64,000 nucleotides of DNA from Paenibacillus sp. S150 (GCF_019352175.1 NZ_JACBYI010000004.1:1-64000); one strand, 5' to 3'. Counted from the first letter of the stretch, positions 1 through 8,272 are shown. Translations and numbers: made by a program. The notes: a model not told the origin generated them from the sequence alone.

Positions 1-418
1 CGGCAGTGATGGTAGCGCCGAGCACGCTGGTAATCGTGCCGTCGAGCAGGTTGGTTACAGTACCGGCGGACGTTAATGTCCCGGCAGTAATGGTAGCGCC
101 GAGCACGCTGGTAATCGTGCCGTCGAGCAGGTTGGTTACAGTACCGGCGGACGTTAATGTCCCGGCAGTAATGGTAGCGCCGAGCACGCTGGTAATCGTG
201 CCGTCGAGCAGGTTGGTTACAGTACCGGCGGACGTTAATGTCCCGGCAGTAATGGTAGCGCCGAGCACGCTGGTAATCGTGCCGTCGAGAATGACGGTAG
301 TCAGATTTCCGCTGGAATCGGTGGTCAGGGGACGGTCGATCAGTGTAGAAGGGTCCCGCCCAAAGATCAGCGTTCTCAGATTGTCCGGGTTCGCCTGAAA
401 CGAACTGAAGTTTGGCAA
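1..418 (-). CDS. DUF6385-like repeat protein, N-terminal part (cut by window edge)
   Basis: Read on the minus strand from a TTG at 416-418, with a GAGAGG-type ribosome site about 10 nt upstream. The protein starts LPNFSSFQANPDNLRTLIFG, then about 25 residues of linker, then a 27-residue unit (TAGTLTSAGTVT then NLLDGTITSVLGATI) repeated until the window edge. The N-terminus resembles my memory of DUF6385 proteins of Paenibacillus and Clostridium, but that was not checked. Thr/Gly/Val-rich repeats suggest a beta-rich surface or fibre protein, possibly of the spore coat; that is inference. It is divergent from two genes whose products also start PNxxxF. The C-terminus lies outside the window. 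An antisense frame stays open only because of the repeat periodicity. Confidence 0.6.
   Translation of the reverse strand, partial: MPNFSSFQANPDNLRTLIFGRDPSTLIDRPLTTDSSGNLTTVILDGTITSVLGATITAGTLTSAGTVTNLLDGTITSVLGATITAGTLTSAGTVTNLLDGTITSVLGATITAGTLTSAGTVTNLLDGTITSVLGATITA
9..290. repeat. 81-bp direct tandem repeat, about 3.5 copies
   Basis: Units begin at 9, 90, 171 and 252 with an exact 81-bp period (27 codons). The three full units differ at one visible base, and the fourth diverges into unique sequence near 288. The array continues beyond the left edge, so the copy number is unknown. Near-identity at DNA level points to recent expansion by slippage or recombination. Confidence 0.95.
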
Positions 419-744
419 AAGGATTCATCCTCTCTTAATAGAATAGGCAGAACAGCCTGCTCAAAGTAAAAATCCCAAACCGTCGTCTGGGGGCATGATC
501 CATATGCAGCAATAGCCTGTACGGCATAATAAGACCATTCGAATGGTGTGATATTACTATATGGGGCAGCCTTGAGAATGATTGGGCAGCAAAATCAAAA
601 ATACGCTAATTTTCAAACAACCTGTCTAACAAAGCTGCATACTATAATAATATCCCATTAATTACTATTAATAGTATATTGTGTCCTGCTGATCCTATTT
701 CTCTCGAAAAATACTTTCTATAAAATAGGAGGAATTGTAATCAT
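419..744. promoter_or_regulatory. Divergent intergenic region with a 14-bp palindrome and a possible late-sporulation promoter
   Basis: This 326-bp AT-rich gap separates the repeat protein from the 745 gene. It holds a perfect 14-bp palindrome, ACCATTCGAATGGT, at 534-547. CATACTATA at 638-646 resembles a sigma-E or sigma-K -10 box, but no clear -35 was found. AGGAGG precedes the start at 745. A sporulation promoter is only a guess. Confidence 0.35.
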
Positions 745-1281
745 ATGCCAAATGATGCTATATTCAACCAGAGTACACAGCCGCTGTATACCGAGCAGGT
801 CAATACTTATCTGGCACCCGGTATAGACACATTGCCCGAGGCCGGAGCAGCCCAGTCGGGCTTGCTGTTTGCCGTTCCATTTACTTCAACCGTAACTGCT
901 TCAGCGCCGCTTGTGCTGCAAATCTCCAATCCGGCGGGCAGTGGACGGACGGTTTATATCTCCCGGGTTACTGCGAGTTCGGCAGCTGCCGGGGTGACGC
1001 TGGCCTTGCTGAGGAATGCGACGGTCAGCGGATCAACAGTGACACCGGTCAACTTCAATTTCAGCAGCTCTGTAACCAGTGTCATGACTGCCCGTTCCTC
1101 AACGGCAGCTCCAACCGGGAGCCCGGGAACTCTGATGTCTCTTTTGCTGAGCACAGGACCGGTAATTATTAATTTAAATGGAAGGATTATTGTTCCGCCG
1201 GGAAATTCGTTAACGCTCAGCTTAACTGTTGCTTCAGGAAGTATAGCGGGTACGGGCGGGATCAGCTGGTGGGAATACTGA
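745..1281 (+). CDS. Conserved hypothetical beta-rich protein, MPNxxxF type
   Basis: A 178-residue protein with an ATG start and AGGAGG about 12 nt upstream. I do not recognise the family with certainty. It opens MPNDAIFNQSTQPLY, is rich in Ser, Thr, Val and Gly, has no signal peptide or Cys, and ends in an aromatic GISWWEY. The segment NPAGSGRTVYISR recurs in the next gene as NTAGSGRTLYVSR, and both end in WWE plus one residue, so the two are paralogues. The gap to the next gene is 19 nt, so they are probably co-transcribed. Composition suggests a small beta-sandwich exported without a signal or assembled on the spore surface; this is inference. Confidence 0.7.
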   Translation: MPNDAIFNQSTQPLYTEQVNTYLAPGIDTLPEAGAAQSGLLFAVPFTSTVTASAPLVLQISNPAGSGRTVYISRVTASSAAAGVTLALLRNATVSGSTVTPVNFNFSSSVTSVMTARSSTAAPTGSPGTLMSLLLSTGPVIINLNGRIIVPPGNSLTLSLTVASGSIAGTGGISWWEY

Positions 1282-1300
1282 CAAGGGGGATGAGGGAGAA

Positions 1301-1876
1301 GTGCCTAATCAATATGTGTTCAACGACAACGATCAGCCGGTCTATGTGGAAATCACCAATACTTTTCAGGCTCCCGTAATTGCCGCACCGCCCGAGATGA
1401 ATGCCTCCCAGCAAACCGTTTTATTCTCGGCTGCTGCATCCAACTCAGCGGTATCTATACTCGGTACTACTGTCAACATTTCGGTCCGCATCAATAATAC
1501 TGCAGGCAGCGGCAGGACCTTGTATGTATCCCGCATGAGCAGCAGCATCGGCGGCACCGCCCTGTTAACCAATATCACCGGAACTTTTACGATTGTAAAA
1601 GGCGGCACCCTAACCAGCCCTTCCAGCATAACTCCGGTAAATAACAATCTGGCAAGCCCGGCAGTCAGTGTGATGACGGTACAATCATCCGCATCAGCGA
1701 TTAGCGGGGGGACGATTCTCTATAATTATCAGCTGGAGCCGGGCATGTTCGCTCAGGACTTCACCGGCAGCCTCATTGTTCCTCCGGGCAATGCCCTCAG
1801 CATCAATGCGAGCTGTACGACTACTGTCGCCGGAACGATTGTGTCCGCAGTGAATGTGGCCTGGTGGGAAAGCTAG
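1301..1876 (+). CDS. Conserved hypothetical beta-rich protein, paralogue of the upstream gene
   Basis: A 191-residue protein starting at GTG, 19 nt after the preceding stop, with a GGGAG ribosome site in the gap. It begins VPNQYVFNDNDQPVYVE, carries the shared NTAGSGRTLYVSR segment near residues 66-78 and the IVPPGNALSI motif (IVPPGNSLTL in its neighbour), and ends in NVAWWES. It has no signal peptide, membrane helix or Cys. The pair is a tandem duplication that has diverged well beyond recent copies. Function is unknown. The shared PN-x3-F N-terminus with the divergent repeat protein suggests that the three gene products work together. Confidence 0.7.
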   Translation: MPNQYVFNDNDQPVYVEITNTFQAPVIAAPPEMNASQQTVLFSAAASNSAVSILGTTVNISVRINNTAGSGRTLYVSRMSSSIGGTALLTNITGTFTIVKGGTLTSPSSITPVNNNLASPAVSVMTVQSSASAISGGTILYNYQLEPGMFAQDFTGSLIVPPGNALSINASCTTTVAGTIVSAVNVAWWES

Positions 1877-1926
1877 AAGCTTGTGCTGCGTCTGTATTGC
1901 CATGAACCTTGACGAGATTGCCGTTT

Positions 1927-2254
1927 ATGCAAGCTGAACTTAGGAACTGCCTGCACAAATCCGGCTCCGCCCCAGTGAAGGACATGGGGGGATTTCAGCG
2001 TCTGGTGCGGGAGAGCTTTAACATCTATAAGCAGATTGAGACACCCGCCTTGATCGTTCAGGGCCGGAGGGATCATCTGGTGAGAGCCAAAAGCGCAGCC
2101 CTATCTGGAACGCCCCATCCCTTCGGAATGCAAACAGGTATGATTAGTGGAGCGAAGCGGCCATATGCTGTGCCATTGCAGCGAGAGCGGGCAGCTGATG
2201 AATGAGGTGCTGCAGTTTATGGGCAGCTCCGGCACTGCCCCAATAAACAGCTGA
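1927..2254 (+). pseudogene. Decayed alpha/beta hydrolase (carboxylesterase-like) C-terminal remnant
   Basis: The frame from 1927 encodes MGGFQRLVRESFNIYKQIETPALIVQGRRDHLVRAKSA, the strand carrying the acid residue in esterases of the Est30 type. Homology then moves to another frame near 2100 (YLERPIPSECKQV), hits an in-frame TGA at 2141-2143 where KQxxWxERSGH would expect Trp, and resumes as LVERSGHMLCHCSESGQLM (the catalytic His is in SGH) to a TGA at 2252-2254. The remnant therefore has one frameshift, one nonsense codon and no N-terminal half with the GxSxG nucleophile. It is a pseudogene. Confidence 0.7.
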
Positions 2255-2271
2255 GGCAGGTACAGCTTACA

Positions 2272-2324
2272 TTTTTGACAAAACCTCCTCCACGCTTGCC
2301 GTGAAGGAGGTTTTGTCAAATTTA
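2272..2324. terminator. Strong hairpin, probably a bidirectional terminator
   Basis: A long inverted repeat with arms TTTGACAAAACCTCCT and AGGAGGTTTTGTCAAA, a loop around ACGCTTGCCGT, and T-rich flanks on both strands. It follows the pseudogene. Confidence 0.75.
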
Positions 2325-2384
2325 AGAAAGTATGGGTTTCCCGCTATCGTATCAGCTTGTATAAGCAGCACATGCCATATTCCG

Positions 2385-2435
2385 TTGACATCCCGTTGCA
2401 GGTATGATATTTTCTAGTTAGGGAAACCGGTTTCC
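2385..2435 (+). promoter_or_regulatory. Orphan promoter with LacI-type operator
   Basis: TTGACA at 2385-2390, a 17-bp spacer and TATTTT at 2408-2413 make a good sigma-A promoter. It is followed directly by a perfect 14-bp palindrome, GGAAACCGGTTTCC, at 2422-2435, with the central CG step typical of LacI-family operators. Transcription would run rightward into the 3' end of the LacI-type gene, antisense to it. No open frame follows, so the original target gene may have been lost. Confidence 0.55.
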
Positions 2436-2448
2436 TTGAATTGATTTT

Positions 2449-3468
2449 CTACAGCTTTTTTGTTCTGAAGGTTGACTCCCGCGGAATTAATTCCGGTTCC
2501 AGCAGCAATCCCTGCCCCCGTTCGTTTCTGTCAATGATCCGTTCCATTAACAGCTGTCCGGCGGATACGCCCAGATGAAAGGTATCCAGATTAAGCGAGG
2601 TTAGCGGCGGTGTGGTATAGCGGGACAAGGGATACTCATCAAAGGTTGCAATTCCAAGCTCTGCCGGCACTTGAACCCCGAGCTCCTTTGCGGCCTGCAG
2701 CACCCCAAAAGCAGTGAAATTGCTCATGCAGATCATGGAATCCGGGGGCGCTTCGCCCAGCAGCAGCTCTTTTGCCGCCCGGCAGCCTTCTGCTTCTTCT
2801 GCTTCACCGTGTATAATCCGTTCCTTGAGGAGCGGCAGTCCAGCCTGCTGAAGCACCTGCCGGCAGCCATTCAGACGCCGGATGAAAAGGGGATCGCCCT
2901 CTTGTCCGCCAATAAAAGCAACCGCGGAATAGCCTTCCTCCAGCAGATGCCGGGTGAGCATTCGGCCGCCGGCTTCGTTATCGAAATCGACCCAGCACCC
3001 GGCAGCGGCAACTTCTCCCAGCGAAATATACGGGAACTGGAGACGGTTAAGCTCCATGCACAGCTCCTCTGTCAGCACTGAGGTGTTGGCGATAAGGCCA
3101 TCCACTCTTTTGCTCATTACCAGCCTATGCAGGAAATGTCCTTCCGGATAATTATGCTGGACATTGGCGATGGTCAACTCATATTTCAGGGAGCCGATGA
3201 TGCTCTCAATCCCGCCGATAATGCTGTAGAAGAACTGGTTCAGGAATTCACTTGATTTGGACATATCGATTAACAGCCCGATGTTGCTGCTGCTCTGCCG
3301 GGCTAAGCCAGTTGCGATGCTGCTGGGTGTGTAATTCATCCGCTTCATAATTTCTCTGACTCTGAGCTTGGTTTCTTGTGAAATTTTCGGTGAATCATTC
3401 AGCACCTTGGATACAGTGGATTTGGCTACACCCGCTGCGGCGGCAATATCCGTAATCGTAACCTTCAT
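2449..3468 (-). CDS. LacI/GalR-family transcriptional regulator
   Basis: A 339-residue protein. Residues 1-50 form the LacI helix-turn-helix and hinge (ITDIAAAAGVAKSTVSKVL then NDSPKIS), followed by a periplasmic-binding-protein-like effector domain (NIGLLIDMSKSS, VDGLIANTS, GYSAVAFIGGQEGD, IATFDEYPLSRYTTPPLTSL). Length and domain order are normal for the family. It is divergent from a GH13 glucosidase 79 bp away, so a maltodextrin-type sugar is the likely effector; that is inference. A perfect LacI-type palindrome lies just past its 3' end rather than in the divergent promoter region. Confidence 0.92.
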   Translation of the reverse strand: MKVTITDIAAAAGVAKSTVSKVLNDSPKISQETKLRVREIMKRMNYTPSSIATGLARQSSSNIGLLIDMSKSSEFLNQFFYSIIGGIESIIGSLKYELTIANVQHNYPEGHFLHRLVMSKRVDGLIANTSVLTEELCMELNRLQFPYISLGEVAAAGCWVDFDNEAGGRMLTRHLLEEGYSAVAFIGGQEGDPLFIRRLNGCRQVLQQAGLPLLKERIIHGEAEEAEGCRAAKELLLGEAPPDSMICMSNFTAFGVLQAAKELGVQVPAELGIATFDEYPLSRYTTPPLTSLNLDTFHLGVSAGQLLMERIIDRNERGQGLLLEPELIPRESTFRTKKL

Positions 3469-3547
3469 AGTTTCACCTCACGGTCCTGACGGTATTTTAA
3501 AAGATTAAAAGATAGACTTATCATACAATAAAAGGAGCTTGTACAAT

Positions 3548-5248
3548 ATGCCATCCCGCTGGTTTCTGTATCATACTGTTGAAGATCCCTTTGCTTATCC
3601 TGTTGGCCCCGGCACCTTGAAGCTGCGTCTTTTTGTGCAAAATGGCCAGCAGCTGTCCTGCACCGTGATTCATTCCGACCGCTACGATTCACCGGGAAGT
3701 GAGATTCCGCTTCCGATGGAGCGGATTGGCTCTGCCGGAGGTTACGAAATCCATGAGGCTGTCCTCCAGACCGCAACCGGCAAATGCAGATACCTGTTTC
3801 ATGCCGAGAACCCCGCCGGTGAATATCTTTGGTATGGAGAGAGAGGCCTGTCGGAGATCAGGGAGCACGCCGGCTCCTTTCAGTATGCTTACTTGCATCG
3901 TTCGGAGGCCGTCAAGCTTCCTAAGTGGACTTCGGATACGGTTGTCTATCAGATTTATCCCAGCAGCTTTAACGGAGGAACCCTGAAGGGAGTAGCGGAC
4001 AAAATCCCCTATCTGCAGCAGCTGGGCATTACAGCCATATACATGACGCCGGTTTTTGAATCTCCCTCCGAGCACAAATACAACACCTCGGATTATTATA
4101 AGATCGATCCCGGGTTTGGCAGCACTGCGGACTTGAAGGCATTGGTGGATCTGGCTCACAGCCACGGAATCAAGGTTCTGCTGGATGCCGTATTCAATCA
4201 TGCCGGGGATGCATTTTTTGCCTTTAAGGATGTGCTTGAGCATGGGGAGAATTCCCGTTACAAGGACTGGTTCGTGATCCGCTCGTTCCCCTTAGTGCAG
4301 AGCCCCTCTCCGAATTATGAGACCTTTGGCAAGGCGGAGGCGCATATGCCGAAGCTGAATATGGAGAACCCTGAAGTGGCCGATTATATGCTGGAGGTAT
4401 CCAGGCATTGGGTACGCGAGGCGGGGATCGACGGCTGGCGCCTGGATGTGGCCAATGAGGTCACACCCCGGTTTTGGACGCGGTTCCGCCGGGAGCTGAA
4501 GGAGGAATTTCCCGAGCTGCTGCTGATCGGCGAGGTTATGCATGCCTCCGGTCCATGGCTGAGAGGCGATCAATTCGATGGCGGGATGAATTATGTGCTG
4601 CGCGATGCAGTGCTGGAGTTTTTTGCGGAGCAATCCGCAGGGCCGGTTCGCTTCTTGGAACAGGTGCTTCACCAGGAAGCGTTCTGTAATGATCAGGCCA
4701 ATGCCGCCATGTTCCAGCTGCTTGGCAGCCATGACACGCTGAGGTTTTTGACGGCTTGCAGAGAAGGGGGCCGGGGCTGGAACCATGAGAACACAGCCAT
4801 ACAGCGGATGCGGCTGGCCGTGTTTTTTCAAATGACCTATATTGGGCTGCCGATGATTTATTACGGGGATGAAGTCGGCATGGAAGGAGCGACCGATCCG
4901 CATTGCCGGAAGCCGATGGTGTGGCAGGAGCAGCATCAGAACATGGAGCTTCATGCCTGGTATACCTTATTGATCTCACTCAGACGGCAGTATGAGGTGC
5001 TGCGGACAGGCGCTTTCCGGCTCTGGTTCACGGATGAAGCCCGCAATGTTCTGGGGTATATCCGGCGCAGCGGGCAGGACTCCATGGGGCTGGTCATCAA
5101 CAATTCCCCGAACAGCTACCAGCTGGAGCCGGACAGCTTCCGTCCTGATCTCCATGAGCTGACCGATCTGCTGACCGGAGCAACTGTCCGCAGCGCTGAA
5201 CGTCTTTTTGTGGATGTTGAACCCTTTGGCTGTCTAATGCTTCATTAA
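3548..5248 (+). CDS. Glycoside hydrolase family 13, neopullulanase/cyclomaltodextrinase-like
   Basis: A 566-residue protein with no signal peptide, so probably cytoplasmic and acting on imported maltodextrins or cyclodextrins. Residues 1-120 are a beta-sandwich of the CBM34/N-domain kind. The GH13 barrel shows all four conserved regions: VLLDAVFNH, GWRLDVANEV with the nucleophile D300, LLIGEVMH with acid/base E329, and LLGSHDT with H395-D396. A short C-terminal beta domain follows. The ATG at 3548 was chosen over an in-frame TTG at 3539 because AGGAG (3533-3537) is 10 nt from the ATG and only 1 nt from the TTG. The divergent LacI-type gene is its likely regulator. Confidence 0.9.
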   Translation: MPSRWFLYHTVEDPFAYPVGPGTLKLRLFVQNGQQLSCTVIHSDRYDSPGSEIPLPMERIGSAGGYEIHEAVLQTATGKCRYLFHAENPAGEYLWYGERGLSEIREHAGSFQYAYLHRSEAVKLPKWTSDTVVYQIYPSSFNGGTLKGVADKIPYLQQLGITAIYMTPVFESPSEHKYNTSDYYKIDPGFGSTADLKALVDLAHSHGIKVLLDAVFNHAGDAFFAFKDVLEHGENSRYKDWFVIRSFPLVQSPSPNYETFGKAEAHMPKLNMENPEVADYMLEVSRHWVREAGIDGWRLDVANEVTPRFWTRFRRELKEEFPELLLIGEVMHASGPWLRGDQFDGGMNYVLRDAVLEFFAEQSAGPVRFLEQVLHQEAFCNDQANAAMFQLLGSHDTLRFLTACREGGRGWNHENTAIQRMRLAVFFQMTYIGLPMIYYGDEVGMEGATDPHCRKPMVWQEQHQNMELHAWYTLLISLRRQYEVLRTGAFRLWFTDEARNVLGYIRRSGQDSMGLVINNSPNSYQLEPDSFRPDLHELTDLLTGATVRSAERLFVDVEPFGCLMLH

Positions 5249-5284
5249 TTGGAACTGGAGTCCGATAAAAATGCGCGGGTGCTT

Positions 5285-6349
5285 CTACTTCCGCTTCTTC
5301 AAGGCTCTGTATTCCCGGTTTTCCCACTGCTTCAGCAAAGGATAGGGATCGAACGCCCATTCCGTGATTCCCCGGTCGCGATAAATCCCGTAATGCAGGT
5401 GAGGCGGAAACTTGCCCTGAGTGCCGGGATTTCCATAGCCGGAGCTGCCTACCCAGCCGATCGTCTGGCCGGGAGTCACAATATCTCCACGGGAGACGGA
5501 CTTTTCATATCCCGCCAGGTGGGCGTAATAATGGTAGCGGTTCTCAATATCACGGATGCCGATCCGCCAGCCGCCATAGCGGTTCCAGCCCTTGGTTTCA
5601 ACGATGCCGAAGCAGGTGCTGCGGACAGTCATGCCATGGGGAGTGAACAGATCTGTCCCTTCATGGATGCGCGCTCCTCCCCAGCTCCTGCCGGTACCCC
5701 ACGTGCTGCGGTAGGAATATGTCGTTCCGACTGGGAGAGGAAAAGCACTGCCCGACAAATCAAGCCGTCCGAAATGCTCGTACAGCTTGGCAAATTGCGC
5801 GACCCGCTGCGCCGCCCGGCCGTTATGGTAATATTCCCAGACCCCGATGCTGAAGTCACTGGCAGAGTCCCCGTATTTCATCAGATGTCTTGCCATACTG
5901 TAGAGCACATCGGCACCATTCTCGGGATCGGCCAAACCATCGCCTGAGCCGTCCTTTCCGAAGCCTCCAAAAAAGCTGATGGACCGCGGTGACTGGTCCT
6001 CCTGATCCGGATTGAGCGGCCCGCACCATACCGGTGCGGGGATGCTGATTCCGGTAAGGCGCGGCTTTGTCTGCACCTCGGAGCCGCTTTTCTTTTTGGC
6101 GATCGTGCGCTCATACTGGTCGATAGCGGCGAAACGAAACCACGCAATCCCGGTAGCAGCACTCATTTGATCATAAAGCTCCTTGCGGCTGGCGGAGATA
6201 TTCTCCTTGCTGGAAGCAGCTTCACCGCTGACTGGAGGCAGGCTGTGACCTGCGGCGGCGGCAGGACTGCTATCGCCCCACAGTATGGCGGCGGCCGACA
6301 GGCAGAGCACTGTTTTCCGTATTGTAGCGATTCTGAATAGGGCCAGCAT
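5285..6349 (-). CDS. lytH: M23 metallopeptidase similar to LytH (L-Ala-D-Glu endopeptidase)
   Basis: A 354-residue secreted protein. Residues 1-33 are a signal peptide (RKTVLCLSAAAILWG to AAAAG). The middle carries the region I associate with LytH (RKELYDQMSAATGIAWFRFA, AAIDQYERT, CGPLNPDQED). The C-terminal M23 domain has the zinc ligands H229 and D233 in HEGTDLF and the HLH pair near 317-319 in PPHLHYG. In B. subtilis LytH trims peptide side chains in spore cortex and sits beside lipA, as here. AGGAGG lies about 8 nt before the ATG. It is convergent with the GH13 gene, with only 36 bp between the stops and no obvious terminator. Confidence 0.85.
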   Translation of the reverse strand: MLALFRIATIRKTVLCLSAAAILWGDSSPAAAAGHSLPPVSGEAASSKENISASRKELYDQMSAATGIAWFRFAAIDQYERTIAKKKSGSEVQTKPRLTGISIPAPVWCGPLNPDQEDQSPRSISFFGGFGKDGSGDGLADPENGADVLYSMARHLMKYGDSASDFSIGVWEYYHNGRAAQRVAQFAKLYEHFGRLDLSGSAFPLPVGTTYSYRSTWGTGRSWGGARIHEGTDLFTPHGMTVRSTCFGIVETKGWNRYGGWRIGIRDIENRYHYYAHLAGYEKSVSRGDIVTPGQTIGWVGSSGYGNPGTQGKFPPHLHYGIYRDRGITEWAFDPYPLLKQWENREYRALKKRK

Positions 6350-6503
6350 GTTAACAACCTCCTAGGTCCGGGCGCTTAATTTGTTTATAAATTCTCAGCG
6401 GATGGCACCCGGGCGGGTGCTTTTCTTTAGGTTGAAGCAAAGGGGCTTTTTTTATCCGTTCTTGCCCAAAGGTTCACAAAAACAGGCAATTGCCGCTTGC
6501 ACA

Positions 6504-6512
6504 TGCTATAAT
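6504..6512 (+). promoter_or_regulatory. Extended -10 promoter for lipA
   Basis: TGCTATAAT at 6504-6512 is a consensus extended -10 element about 60 bp before lipA. No good -35 is present at the matching distance, which is usual for extended -10 promoters. Confidence 0.55.
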
Positions 6513-6573
6513 ATGAGGCAGCAAACTTTTAAGCATAGCAAATTCATATTCAGGCGAAAGCGGGGTTCTCCAC

Positions 6574-7476
6574 TTGACTAATCGAACAGCCAAACAACCC
6601 AAGCCAGACTGGATCAAGATCAAGTTAACAACCGGCGATAATTATCAGGAAATTAAAGGCATGATGCGTTCCAAAACCCTACATACCGTATGTGAGGAAG
6701 CGCGCTGCCCGAATATTTATGAATGCTGGGCGAACCGCACGGCGACTTTCATGATTCTCGGCGACATTTGTACCCGTGCCTGCCGGTTCTGCGCTGTCAA
6801 TACAGGCCAGCCGACCGAGCTGGATCTTCTGGAGCCGGAGCGTGTGGCGGAAGCAGCGGAAGGCATGAAGCTCAAGCATTGTGTAGTGACCAGCGTGGCC
6901 CGTGATGATCTGAAGGATGGGGGCGCAAGGATTTTTGCCGAGACGGTGGCCGCAATCCGTAAGCGTCTCCCTCTGTGCAGTGTAGAGGTGCTGATACCGG
7001 ATTTCCTTGGCAGCCGGGAGAGTCTGGAGATTGTAATGAACAGCCGGCCGGATATTCTGAACCATAACATCGAGACGGTGGAGCGGATGTCTGACCGCGT
7101 GCGCGCCCGGGCCAAATACCGCCGTTCCCTTGAGTTGCTGGGCAGAGCCAAGGAGATCAAGCCGGACATTCCGACCAAATCCAGCATTATGCTTGGGGTA
7201 GGCGAGGAGTGGAACGAAATTTTGCAGGCCATGGATGATTTGCGGGCGGTGGATTGTGATATATTGACAATAGGCCAATATCTGCAGCCTTCCCCCAAGC
7301 ATCTGAATGTGGAGAAATATTATACACCTGAGGAATTCGCCCTGCTCAAGGAGGAGGGGCTGAAGCGCGGCTTCAGCCATGTGGAGTCCGGTCCGCTGGT
7401 GCGAAGCTCCTATCATGCGCATGAGCAGGTGAAGTCTGCCACCGCTGCGCGCGAGGAGCGTTCGGTTTCCATGTAA
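6574..7476 (+). CDS. lipA: Lipoyl synthase
   Basis: A 300-residue radical SAM enzyme that inserts two sulfurs into protein-bound octanoyl groups to make lipoate for 2-oxoacid dehydrogenases and the glycine cleavage system. The auxiliary cluster cysteines are in the C-x4-C-x5-C motif [13 protein letters not shown], and the radical SAM cysteines are in the C-x3-C-x2-C motif CTRACRFC. The C-terminal RSSYHA Ser region ([10 protein letters not shown]) is present. Start is TTG at 6574; the ribosome site is weak (AGCGGGG). Length is standard. It is followed by yutD after 33 nt, as in the B. subtilis yunA-yutB-yutD neighbourhood. Confidence 0.95.
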   Translation: MTNRTAKQPKPDWIKIKLTTGDNYQEIKGMMRSKTLHTVCEEARCPNIYECWANRTATFMILGDICTRACRFCAVNTGQPTELDLLEPERVAEAAEGMKLKHCVVTSVARDDLKDGGARIFAETVAAIRKRLPLCSVEVLIPDFLGSRESLEIVMNSRPDILNHNIETVERMSDRVRARAKYRRSLELLGRAKEIKPDIPTKSSIMLGVGEEWNEILQAMDDLRAVDCDILTIGQYLQPSPKHLNVEKYYTPEEFALLKEEGLKRGFSHVESGPLVRSSYHAHEQVKSATAAREERSVSM

Positions 7477-7509
7477 TTATCATCATACTGAAAGGCAGGC
7501 GACAAACGC

Positions 7510-8103
7510 TTGATCGTTATAGGTGGAAAGGGCTACGAGCTCATGCTGGATTACAAGGACGGCTGGAACCCGGAAGCGTTTCGCGGAAGATACAGCGAAG
7601 TGCTGGACCGTTACGATTACATTATCGGTGACTGGGGCTACAGCCAATTGCGCCTGAAAGGCTTTTACCGGGATAATCACCCCAAGGTGAACCGCGATAC
7701 GGCGATTTCAGGCATGGTGGATTACATCAATGAGTACTGTAATTTTGGCTGCGCCTATTTTGTGCTGCACAAGCTGAAGGAACTCCCCAAAGAAGGCACC
7801 TTCAAGGATATTCTGATCAAAGAAGTTCCGGAGCCCGTCACCGAGGAGGAACTTGAGCCGGCTTCCGTGGTGCCGGCTGCAACGTCAAAGGTGCAGCGGG
7901 AGCATGTATCCAAGTCATCCTCCAACTCGCCCCGTGAGAAGAGCTTGGGGGGCGCGTCCAAAGAGCATGGGGCAAAAGACAGGCCCGTTCGTGAGCATCA
8001 GAGCCGGAATCATCGCAGCAAAGAGAACCAGGGGAAGCGGAATAACAAGGATTCCCAAGGCAGGCCGCCGCAGAACCAACCGCAAAATCCTTCTTCCAAC
8101 TAA
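7510..8103 (+). CDS. yutD: YutD family protein with a charged C-terminal tail
   Basis: A 197-residue protein. Residues 1-90 are a YutD domain (MIVIGGKGYELMLDYKDGWN, YDYIIGDWGYSQLRLKGFY, YINEYCNFGCAYFVLHKL). The function of the family is unknown. Start is TTG; the MI-x-IG N-terminus fits family members, so an internal ATG at 7543 is less likely. Residues 105-197 are a low-complexity, Lys/Arg/Gln/Asn/Ser-rich tail (HRSKENQGKRNNKDSQGRPP) that looks disordered and could bind RNA or another polyanion. It is probably co-transcribed with lipA and ends at a strong terminator. Confidence 0.88.
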   Translation: MIVIGGKGYELMLDYKDGWNPEAFRGRYSEVLDRYDYIIGDWGYSQLRLKGFYRDNHPKVNRDTAISGMVDYINEYCNFGCAYFVLHKLKELPKEGTFKDILIKEVPEPVTEEELEPASVVPAATSKVQREHVSKSSSNSPREKSLGGASKEHGAKDRPVREHQSRNHRSKENQGKRNNKDSQGRPPQNQPQNPSSN

Positions 8104-8130
8104 TGACCGGACGTCACAAGGCCGGCAGCA

Positions 8131-8176
8131 AAAAAGGTGTCTCCGAAGCCGATAGCTTCCGGGACACCTTTTTTTA
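8131..8176 (+). terminator. Rho-independent terminator of lipA-yutD
   Basis: Hairpin with arms AAAGGTGTCTCCGAAGC and GCTTCCGGGACACCTTT followed by a T tract, 27 nt after the yutD stop. Confidence 0.85.
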
Positions 8177-8212
8177 AAAGATAGGTTTACACTATAAATG
8201 ATCCTCCGCTTT

Positions 8213-8260
8213 TCCGCTGAAACGGATGCCGCCTCTTTCAAGGACGGCGAAGCCGTTTCC
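8213..8260. repeat. GAAACGG/CCGTTTC hairpin, copy 1
   Basis: An imperfect inverted repeat, GAAACGG to GCCGTTTC, with an inner AGGACGGC segment. Related hairpins lie at 9391-9434, 26868-26918, 52043-52086 and, more distantly, 56397-56439. This copy stands 13 bp before a member of the large dispersed repeat. Confidence 0.6.
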
Positions 8261-8272
8261 AATTGAAAGATC

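Noticed and set aside
6..398. Plus-strand frame of 130 codons over the tandem repeats
   Set aside because: It is the antisense of the minus-strand repeat protein. It has no ribosome site and an unnatural composition; the minus frame has a start, a site and a recognisable N-terminus.
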